Of a stretch of 26,159 nucleotides of DNA, positions 21,767 to 26,159 are shown piece after piece (position 1 is the first letter of the stretch; the number at the start of each line of letters is the position of its first letter). The notes below the pieces were generated by a model. That model was not told the DNA's origin. It worked only from the letters and a program-made list of their open reading frames with translations, and did no database searches. Source of the DNA: a virus; the IMG/VR virus record IMGVR_UViG_3300033571_010254, positions 1 to 26,159 of that record. One strand, given 5' to 3'. Made by a program: the position numbers and the translations under genes.

Positions 21767-21943
21767 ATGTATCAAGTTCAGGTTTGGCACGGCTCAACTG
21801 ATGCACGGTCTTTCATGACTATACACTCATTCTCTGCTTTACAAGAGGCTATGAGATACTTCTCCGATGGCAGAAGGAGAAGAGCGATGATAGTCAATAC
21901 AGCGAGTAGAGTGGTGATTGTAAGAAAGGGTGAGTGGTTCTGA
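21767..21943 (+). CDS. Small basic protein, function unknown
   Basis: A 58-residue protein from ATG 21767 (MYQVQVWHGSTDARSFMTIH); a TTG four codons upstream is not needed, since GGAG lies 6 nt before the ATG. It has a beta-strand start, a central helix (SALQEAMRYFSDGRRRRAM) with an Arg cluster, and a beta-strand end (IVNTASRVVIVRKG). The small alpha/beta pattern with a basic patch would suit nucleic acid or acidic-protein binding; this is only a hint. It is the first gene of a short operon after element copy B. Confidence 0.65.
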   Translation: MYQVQVWHGSTDARSFMTIHSFSALQEAMRYFSDGRRRRAMIVNTASRVVIVRKGEWF

Positions 21944-21987
21944 TAGTCGTATCCGAATCTATATCTATATGTAACTAGGAGGTTATT

Positions 21988-22197
21988 ATGAGTCAACCAA
22001 CGAGCGTCCGACTACATGCTAACTTGGAGCTACTACGGATACTAGAGACCTACTTGAGGACCTATCCCGATATGAGGTTCAGTCAGGCGCTGATAAACCT
22101 GGATATGGTGCAGTTAGATAAGGATGATTTCTATACCGAACCCACAGAGCTACTGAAGCGAGTGTATCAAGCCTTAGAAGAAAGAGGTGGACAATGA
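21988..22197 (+). CDS. Small helical protein, function unknown
   Basis: A 69-residue protein starting MSQPTSVRLHANLELLRILE with AGGAGG 6 nt upstream. Almost wholly helical; ETYLRTYPDMRFSQALINLD is an amphipathic block. The length and composition recall small phage regulators of the ribbon-helix-helix type (strand SVRL, then helices), but the usual turn motif is not clear. The stop overlaps the next ATG (ATGA), so the two are co-translated. Confidence 0.65.
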   Translation: MSQPTSVRLHANLELLRILETYLRTYPDMRFSQALINLDMVQLDKDDFYTEPTELLKRVYQALEERGGQ

Positions 22198-22349
22198 ACG
22201 AACTTACGCTTAGACAGTTAATGCAGTTCGCTTGGGACGAATTCAAGCTGGAATACTACCCAGATGTACCTGATGAGGCACTAGATCAACCTGTTTCCGA
22301 CGAAGTAGTAGAAGAGCTTAACTTTATACTAGACAACTTACCGGGGTGA
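22194..22349 (+). CDS. Very small acidic protein
   Basis: A 51-residue protein starting MNELTLRQLMQFAWDEFKLE and ending VVEELNFILDNLPG. It overlaps the preceding stop by 4 nt and is followed after 3 nt by the next ATG. GGTGG just upstream may act as its ribosome binding site. Acidic and helical, with no motif recognised. The tight packing and continuous reading frame support it being a real gene. Confidence 0.6.
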   Translation: MNELTLRQLMQFAWDEFKLEYYPDVPDEALDQPVSDEVVEELNFILDNLPG

Positions 22350-22352
22350 ACG

Positions 22353-22670
22353 ATGGATTTCGAAGTAGAGCTACACGAACAGATAGCAGAAAAGTTCTCC
22401 GAGTTACTGATGGCTGAGCTTGGTCTAGCCACTATGGTTGATATATGCGAAGCTAACAAGCACAACCATAAGCATGAGTGCGCTTCGCATGACTACGTAG
22501 ACGCTAATATGTTCATGAACGATGCCTTTAAGTTGGTGACTGGCAGGGAGATGAGCATGGATAGCTACGAGGATATCAAGCTGTGGTCCGACGCTTGGGA
22601 TCACGCTAAGGTCGAGGACTTCTACATCGACTGGGGTGACTTGTACTACAAGCAGAACTTGCCGGGGTAA
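22353..22670 (+). CDS. Small His/Asp-rich protein, function unknown
   Basis: A 105-residue protein starting MDFEVELHEQIAEKFSELLM. Its middle is rich in His, Cys and Asp (MVDICEANKHNHKHECASHD), which may bind a metal, followed by a helical segment and a Trp/Tyr/Asp-rich end (HAKVEDFYIDWGDLYYKQNL). GGGG lies 5 nt before the ATG. It is the last gene of the three-gene run 21988-22670 and is followed by a gap with a stable hairpin. I do not recognise the family. Confidence 0.6.
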   Translation: MDFEVELHEQIAEKFSELLMAELGLATMVDICEANKHNHKHECASHDYVDANMFMNDAFKLVTGREMSMDSYEDIKLWSDAWDHAKVEDFYIDWGDLYYKQNLPG

Positions 22671-22702
22671 GGGCAAAGTATAACATACTAGATTTTAGAA
22701 TA

Positions 22703-22723
22703 CCATTCTAGCTATTAGAATGG
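22703..22723 (+). terminator. Perfect 8-bp hairpin in a gene gap
   Basis: CCATTCTA-GCTAT-TAGAATGG, 33 nt after the stop of the His/Asp-rich gene. Only CAGTTT follows, so it is a weak terminator at best; it could equally mark an mRNA 3' end by blocking exonucleases. Confidence 0.4.
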
Positions 22724-22762
22724 CAGTTTAAGTGGGCTTTAAGGTTTATAAGGGGCATTATA

Positions 22763-22945
22763 ATGGGCATCGAACTAGTGGTCTTGTACTGTGTGTACGC
22801 TATCGTGGGCGGAGTTGTAGTCAACACCTCCATCAACGTAGTAGGTGAGATCTCGGTGGCTAACTCCAAGGAAAGCAGCGAGAAGTACGTGGCTTGTCAG
22901 GCCAACGAGAGCAACGACGCTAGCTCCTGCAAGGGTCTGGAGTGA
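22763..22945 (+). CDS. Small membrane protein with Cys-containing tail
   Basis: A 60-residue protein starting MGIELVVLYCVYAIVGGVVV. Residues 3-22 form a hydrophobic segment, followed by a polar Ser/Asn/Glu-rich tail with two cysteines (KYVACQANESNDASSCKGLE). AAGGGG lies 7 nt before the ATG. It may be an uncleaved signal anchor with the tail outside the cytoplasm, where the cysteines could pair. No lipobox fits well. Function unknown. Confidence 0.6.
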   Translation: MGIELVVLYCVYAIVGGVVVNTSINVVGEISVANSKESSEKYVACQANESNDASSCKGLE

Positions 22946-22968
22946 TACCGAGGGTGTCTGCGTGAAGC

Positions 22969-22987
22969 CCGACACTGCTACGCCCAG
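22969..22987 (+). repeat. GACACTGCTACGCCC intergenic element, copy C
   Basis: CCGACACTGCTACGCCCAG, differing from A and B in one base. It lies inside a larger fold: CCGAGG (22948-22953) plus TGT pair with ACA plus CCTCGG (22999-23007), with a single bulged G. An alternative hairpin GTGTC/GACAC (22954-22958 with 22971-22975) would expose GCGT for pairing with ACGC of the element. Confidence 0.65.
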
Positions 22988-23092
22988 CACCCGAACCCAC
23001 ACCTCGGCCCCACGATCCGATGCAGCCCCAGTTTCCCGATACCATATATAACTATCAACCAACCAAGGTTGATTAACCAAGGAGTGCTTCAT

Positions 23093-23242
23093 ATGAGAGG
23101 TTCGCTTCGCACTACGGTGAACATCATCCTCGCTCAGATGATCGCAGCGGGAAACGATGACGTAGACTACTCTTGTGACTCGTGGACTGACGACGAAGTC
23201 TATGACTTCTACTGCAACTACGCCGATCACTACTGTCGGTAA
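23093..23242 (+). CDS. Very small acidic protein
   Basis: A 49-residue protein starting MRGSLRTTVNIILAQMIAAG, followed by an Asp/Tyr/Cys-rich half (DVDYSCDSWTDDEVYDFYCN) ending in YCR. AAGGAG lies about 7 nt upstream of the ATG. Three cysteines and many aspartates suggest metal binding or a compact disulphide-free fold; nothing more can be said. It lies directly upstream of hammerhead 3, whose stem II starts 5 nt after the stop. Confidence 0.65.
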   Translation: MRGSLRTTVNIILAQMIAAGNDDVDYSCDSWTDDEVYDFYCNYADHYCR

Positions 23243-23246
23243 CTTA

Positions 23247-23303
23247 AGACGAAATACCCGATAGCAAGGGTATCTGCCAGTAGGTTCTGGCACTGATGAG
23301 TCT
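23247..23303 (+). ncRNA. Type II hammerhead ribozyme 3
   Basis: AGAC (23247-23250) pairs with GTCT (23300-23303) as stem II. GAAA is at 23251-23254. Stem III TACCC/GGGTA with loop GATAGCAA is identical to ribozyme 1. The cleavage triplet is ATC with the cut after C23274. Stem I TGCCAG/CTGGCA with loop TAGGTT has compensatory changes relative to ribozyme 1. CTGATGA is at 23293-23299. It precedes the paralogue of the gene that follows ribozyme 1. Confidence 0.93.
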
Positions 23304-23321
23304 AATTAAGGAGTGTTACAT

Positions 23322-23768
23322 ATGAAGTCACAATCAAAGGCAGTCGTAGAGATCGTACAGTCAATCGTTGGAGTAACTGCGGAAGCAGTCACCCTAACTA
23401 GTGAGCAACGCAAGGAAGCAATCGGTATGCTCGTAGCGGGACTCATGAACGGAGAGATCAGCTTGAGCAAGGAGTACAGCGAAGCTAAGGCGCGAAGCTA
23501 CGCTTCAGGTCTGCTCAGCAACTGGCTCCGTAAGTCACCTGCCCTCAACGGTGGGGTCAAGCACGAAGTCAAGAACCCTGGTAGCCGATCTGGTAGCCCA
23601 GAGTTCAAGCAAGCTCTAGCTCTCAAAGCGGCTCTGATCGCTAAGGGATCTGAAGTTACAGCTGAGCTCGAAGCGTTCATTGAAGCTAACCGCCCACAGC
23701 CTAAGTCTGCTGCCAAGACTGTGGACCTCTCCGCACTACCCGAGCACTTGAGATCCCTGGTGGGATAA
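23322..23768 (+). CDS. Conserved phage protein with GGVK..KNPGSRSGS motif, copy 2
   Basis: A 148-residue protein from ATG 23322 (MKSQSKAVVEIVQSIVGVTA); a GTG three codons upstream falls in the ribosome binding site AAGGAG and is not the start. It matches the 149-aa protein at 19933 in the middle (LRKSPALNGGVKHEVKNPGS, RSGSPEFKQALALKAAL) and at the end (KTVDLSALPEHLRSLVG). Codons differ considerably from copy 1, so the duplication is old, yet both keep a hammerhead with the same stem III and the same leader GAGTGTTACAT. Ribozyme and gene appear to have been duplicated or transferred as one unit. Function unknown. Confidence 0.85.
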   Translation: MKSQSKAVVEIVQSIVGVTAEAVTLTSEQRKEAIGMLVAGLMNGEISLSKEYSEAKARSYASGLLSNWLRKSPALNGGVKHEVKNPGSRSGSPEFKQALALKAALIAKGSEVTAELEAFIEANRPQPKSAAKTVDLSALPEHLRSLVG

Positions 23769-23774
23769 GTCCGT

Positions 23775-23847
23775 AACCGAGGACGAAACCTAGGACTCGC
23801 TCGAGATCCTAGGTCCATGGCTGATAGCCATGCTGATGAGTCCGGTT
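23775..23847 (+). ncRNA. Type II hammerhead ribozyme 4
   Basis: Stem II GGAC (23781-23784) with GTCC (23840-23843), extended by AACC (23775-23778) with GGTT (23844-23847) across a 2-nt bulge. GAAA is at 23785-23788. Stem III is CCTAGGA/TCCTAGG topped by CTC/GAG. The cleavage triplet is GTC with the cut after C23815. Stem I is CATGGC/GCCATG with loop TGATA. CTGATGA is at 23833-23839. It is the longest and most diverged of the four and ends 35 nt before the next start codon. Confidence 0.92.
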
Positions 23848-23881
23848 TCCGATACCATCCCCTATATAAGGAGGAACGACT

Positions 23882-24097
23882 ATGTTTAAGTCAAGCGGGT
23901 TGAGATTAGCATACTGCGACTATATCACTCATGTGATCACTGCGGCCATACCTAAGGCGACTGAGATAAAGCTCAGGAACGTAGAGATAAAGATGGACTT
24001 AAACGAAGACGGTAGCTTTAGGTCACCTAAGCGCACCATCATAGTGAAGGACCAGTACGACAAGTCCTACACCATAACCGTGGAAGAGACAGAGTGA
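23882..24097 (+). CDS. Small basic protein, function unknown
   Basis: A 71-residue protein starting MFKSSGLRLAYCDYITHVIT with AAGGAGG 6 nt upstream. The N-terminal half is helical; the C-terminal half reads as a three-strand beta sheet (EIKLRNVEIKMDLN; KRTIIVKDQYDKSYTITVEE). No motif is recognised. It follows hammerhead 4 and a TTTCCGATACCAT motif. Its TGA overlaps the ATG of a 23-aa membrane peptide by one base. Confidence 0.65.
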   Translation: MFKSSGLRLAYCDYITHVITAAIPKATEIKLRNVEIKMDLNEDGSFRSPKRTIIVKDQYDKSYTITVEETE

Positions 24098-24168
24098 TGG
24101 ATCCAGGCACAGCGGCTATATTCTTGTTGATAATGACTCTCATCTTCATTAACTTGTCCATTAAGTAA
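24097..24168 (+). CDS. 23-residue membrane peptide
   Basis: MDPGTAAIFLLIMTLIFINL ending SIK: one transmembrane helix with a negatively charged start and a single terminal lysine. It overlaps the preceding stop by one base, which suggests re-initiation by the same ribosomes. The next gene's ribosome binding site follows immediately. Gene status is supported by hydrophobic composition and packing, not by similarity. Confidence 0.5.
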   Translation: MDPGTAAIFLLIMTLIFINLSIK

Positions 24169-24180
24169 GGAGACTATGTT

Positions 24181-24423
24181 ATGCAACCTATTAGGTACTT
24201 CGTGATGTACGACCACTCTACTTTCGACACTATCGTGAAGGTGGATTCCGAAGTCCACAACCTAGTGACGTGGGTAGTTTCCTCTCACTCTGACATGGAC
24301 GAAGCTATGGCTAAGGCTCACGCTATACGCTCTGGCAACTTAGACCTCTTCACAGTCCCAGGACCATGGCACTCCATAGCTCACCTATACGATGAGCCAC
24401 TAGACGAAGAGTATATAGTCTGA
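24181..24423 (+). CDS. Small acidic protein, function unknown
   Basis: An 80-residue protein starting MQPIRYFVMYDHSTFDTIVK with AAGGAG 9 nt before the ATG. Pattern: two beta-strands, a His/Trp-containing turn (NLVTWVVSSHSDMDEAM), a helix (AMAKAHAIRSGNLDLF), and an acidic end (YDEPLDEEYIV). It is the last gene before the long non-coding stretch. No family recognised. Confidence 0.65.
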   Translation: MQPIRYFVMYDHSTFDTIVKVDSEVHNLVTWVVSSHSDMDEAMAKAHAIRSGNLDLFTVPGPWHSIAHLYDEPLDEEYIV

Positions 24424-25453
24424 TTGGGCTACGGGCTTATCATAGCCACCCCCAAACAACTTGAATTCGCACCCTACTTATCCTACTCTCCCAACTACAA
24501 CTCAAGACCACAAAATAAAAGTGTATATAAACCCCCAGCCCTAAGCGCACCAACTCGCGCCACCAAAACACCCGTAACTCACTGATATCATTATCCCACC
24601 CCGTAGCCCAACAACCCCACCAAACCACCTGACACTGCTACGCCCCACACCCGAAGCCCTAAAACGAGCAAAACTCCCTAGGACTTCTCTCACTCCTATC
24701 ATCCCGAAACTAAAATCTCTAGCAATATCAACAAAGCCACCCACCTATCTCATTTTACCCCTAGGGGAAAGCACCATTCCCAACCCAACTACCAAAAAGC
24801 CTAATGATTTCCTCGACACCCGATTTACCCCTAGGACAACACGCAAACCACCCGGGAGGTATCTGTAGGGATAGGGTAGGAGGGAGCAGGATACCCGACC
24901 TGTAAACCTATAGGTGGGCAAAACCGTGGTGATTTGTAACCCTATAGGTTACCGCGGCGTGGCCACAAGTGAGAGATGTTGTTGCGAGAGTAGGGATAGT
25001 TGTGGGCGGAAACAACCTGCCTATAGGCTCGCCCTAGGCTAGTTAAATCACTATAGTTTTTATGTCTTTCCTATAGTAATGGTGAGGATCATTATCACTA
25101 TAACTCTACCAGTCCACTCCCTATCCCTTTCGTGCTACTAACTGGTATAGGTGGTTGGTTGGGAATGGTATGGGGTTAAGGTGATACGTACGTGTTAGTT
25201 ACGGTAGGTTTTGGCACTTAAGTGTATCTAATAGTAGTAGTTACGTAGGGGATTAGGGTATTTGAGGGTATAGGGATTAGTAGGTAGTTATAACTGGGTA
25301 TAGGTGGGTATAGGTTGTTATAAGAGGTTATTTTAGGGGTTTATAAGTTAGTTACGGCGGTTACTATATCTTCCACCCAGGGTTTGGGGAAGGTAAGGTA
25401 TGGGATTCCGAATTGATAATGGATAGTTGTAGGGTAATTGTGGGGAGGGGTTT
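24424..25453. other. 1-kb non-coding region with sharp strand-composition switch
   Basis: No convincing gene on either strand; two overlapping minus-strand frames here have atypical composition. From about 24430 to 24860 the plus strand is rich in C and A and poor in G (the 180 nt from 24481 hold 77 C and 17 G). After about 24860 it turns G/T-rich (25261-25320 has 22 G and 1 C). The junction region holds the palindrome CCTATAGG three times (24907, 24941, 25020), more CTATAG sites, TACCCCTAGG twice (near 24756 and 24824), and TCACTATA twice (25048, 25095). A change from C-rich to G-rich is typical of a bidirectional replication origin. Confidence 0.55.
24629..24645 (+). repeat. GACACTGCTACGCCC intergenic element, copy D
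   Basis: CTGACACTGCTACGCCC, identical to copies A and B over 17 nt, but in the non-coding C-rich region with no gene or AT-rich block just downstream. Upstream ACCACC resembles the ACC.AC before copies A and B. GTAGC at 24603 can pair with its GCTAC. Confidence 0.6.
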
Positions 25454-25663
25454 ATGAAGGTGCTAGTGGTTGGATTGATTGTATTGAGCGGATGTACTTT
25501 TAGGGTATCTGAGCCTAACGTTGATGGAGGTGTTGACGGTGAGTATGGCTTTAGCGAAGCTAAGGCGGTTGGTTTTGGTGTGTACAGACTAGAGAATAGC
25601 GAAGTGATTTGCTATAGATATAACGGCCTGAATAAAGCTGGTTTGAGCTGTAAGTTTAAGTAG
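25454..25663 (+). CDS. Small lipoprotein
   Basis: A 69-residue protein with a lipoprotein signal peptide: MKVLVVGLIVLSGC, lipobox LSGC with Cys14 as the lipidated residue. The mature part has two further cysteines (VICYRYNGLNKAGLSCKFK) that could form a disulphide, so it is probably outside the cytoplasm. GGGGAGGGG lies 6 nt before the ATG. Phage lipoproteins of this size include superinfection-exclusion proteins and outer spanins; it lacks the Pro-rich body of most spanins. The role is not determined. Confidence 0.75.
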   Translation: MKVLVVGLIVLSGCTFRVSEPNVDGGVDGEYGFSEAKAVGFGVYRLENSEVICYRYNGLNKAGLSCKFK

Positions 25664-25734
25664 GGGTGGGAAGTGGGCATCAGACCCTTGAGTTATATTC
25701 CGAAGGTATATGAATCACGATATGGGGAGGGGTT

Positions 25735-25929
25735 ATGCGGCGCTTACTGGCAAGGGTGGTCGTACTGGTGTTGGCTATAGCTGCAGTATGCGGTTTGATG
25801 TCTATCCCCGGCTTCAGAGAGATAGTCGGGATGACCGCTTTGTGGCTATGGTACTTGACTGTTGTTTTGTACTCTGTGGTGCTTTGGGTGTTCTTGGTGG
25901 TGCTAGGCTTCATACTGAGCCTGCTTTAA
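25735..25929 (+). CDS. Small two-helix membrane protein
   Basis: A 64-residue protein starting MRRLLARVVVLVLAIAAVCG, with GGGGAGGGG upstream of the ATG. Two transmembrane segments (residues about 5-22 and 36-62: TALWLWYLTVVLYSVVLWVF) flank a short loop (SIPGFREIVG). Basic N-terminus, so the ends are likely cytoplasmic. A holin-like role is possible by size and topology, but it is about 7 kb from the endolysin and the loop is short. An overlapping frame from 25710 is less hydrophobic and probably a shadow. Confidence 0.6.
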   Translation: MRRLLARVVVLVLAIAAVCGLMSIPGFREIVGMTALWLWYLTVVLYSVVLWVFLVVLGFILSLL

Positions 25930-25942
25930 GGGGATAGGGACT

Positions 25943-26014
25943 ATGGAGATACTAATTGGGGTTTGGGCTGCCATCCTGATAGGGATCTTCGTTCTGTATG
26001 TAGTTGGAGTGTGA
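25943..26014 (+). CDS. 23-residue membrane peptide
   Basis: MEILIGVWAAILIGIFVLYV ending VGV: a single transmembrane helix. It starts 13 nt after the stop of the two-helix membrane gene, with GGGGATAGGGA before the ATG. It resembles in size the 23-aa peptide at 24097, though the sequences are unrelated. The call rests on composition and spacing. Confidence 0.45.
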   Translation: MEILIGVWAAILIGIFVLYVVGV

Positions 26015-26017
26015 GGC

Positions 26018-26159
26018 ATGGGACGAAGCCTGCCAGTCTTTGATGAGGACTTCGGTTCTCAAGGTAATGTTAGACTGTTGTTCGGTGCCCATTTTGCAGG
26101 TACAAGAGACAGGGATACTAAGGGAGACCCCTTCGGAGTGGTGAGATTGAAGTTTGGGA
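26018..26159 (+). CDS. Unknown protein, N-terminal part (partial)
   Basis: An open frame from ATG 26018 to the window end (47 codons visible), starting MGRSLPVFDEDFGSQGNVRL and continuing LFGAHFAGTRDRDTKGDPFG. It starts 3 nt after the stop of the preceding peptide; GAGG of that stop region lies just before the ATG. Glycine and Asp/Arg-rich, no motif recognised in the visible part. Confidence 0.5.
   Translation, partial: MGRSLPVFDEDFGSQGNVRLLFGAHFAGTRDRDTKGDPFGVVRLKFG

Noticed and set aside
21110-22280. Further CTGATGA sites (near 21111 and 22268) as hammerheads
   Set aside because: Both are inside genes and lack the GAAA strand and pairing stems.
24440-24744. Two minus-strand frames as genes
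   Set aside because: They overlap each other, have Gly/Trp/Arg-biased composition caused by the C-rich strand, and lack convincing ribosome binding sites.
25048-25102. T7-type promoters (TCACTATA twice)
   Set aside because: Only the last eight bases agree with the T7 consensus, no gene starts nearby, and no single-subunit RNA polymerase gene is visible in the window.
25454-25929. Lipoprotein and two-helix protein as a spanin pair
   Set aside because: The lipoprotein lacks a Pro-rich body, the membrane protein lacks a long periplasmic coiled coil, and the endolysin is about 7 kb away.
1-26159. CRISPR arrays, tRNA genes, insertion sequences
   Set aside because: No regularly spaced repeats, no cloverleaf with a T-loop GGTTCGAAT-type sequence, and no transposase-like frame were seen.

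Overview
The window is a piece of a tailed double-stranded DNA bacteriophage with a contractile tail (myovirus morphology). It holds a tail sheath, tail tube proteins, a frameshifted tail assembly chaperone, a tape measure and baseplate proteins in the usual myophage order. The tetranucleotide CTAG is common, unlike in many enterobacterial phages, but the sequence alone does not fix the host.

Layout. From the left end to about 17.94 kb every gene lies on the minus strand, so the operon reads right to left: neck proteins (one carrying a Nudix hydrolase domain), a probable tail-completion protein, sheath, three tandem paralogous tube-like proteins, chaperone G and its -1 frameshift product G-T, tape measure, hub, OB-fold/beta-helix spike, a baseplate protein, a LysM plus gp25-like protein, and a baseplate J-like gene cut by the window edge. 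TATAAT-type -10 boxes lie in several of the few intergenic gaps, and a perfect palindrome acts as a likely terminator after the sheath gene.

At about 17.95 kb the strand flips. Plus-strand genes follow: a Cys-rich small protein, a GH24 lysozyme (endolysin), an HNH nuclease-like protein, and then a cluster of very small genes with long, structured intergenic regions. A single minus-strand gene (21163-21639) interrupts this cluster. Two gene families are duplicated here: a 149-aa protein (two copies, 3.4 kb apart) and an 88-aa protein (tandem).

The most striking content is a set of four type II hammerhead ribozymes (19858-19914, 20814-20873, 23247-23303, 23775-23847). Each keeps the complete catalytic core and the GUC or AUC cleavage triplet. 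Stem I differs in sequence between copies while pairing is preserved. Each sits between the stop codon of one small gene and the ribosome binding site of the next. The same cluster carries four copies of a 17-19 nt element (core GACACTGCTACGCCC) and a recurrent TTYCCGAWWC motif 30-60 nt upstream of several start codons. Together they suggest an accessory region whose mRNAs are cut by built-in ribozymes.

From 24424 to 25453 there is about 1 kb without a convincing gene. It has an extreme strand-composition switch (C/A-rich, then G/T-rich) and repeated CCTATAGG palindromes, consistent with a replication origin or another DNA-level signal. Small membrane and lipoprotein genes follow to the window end.
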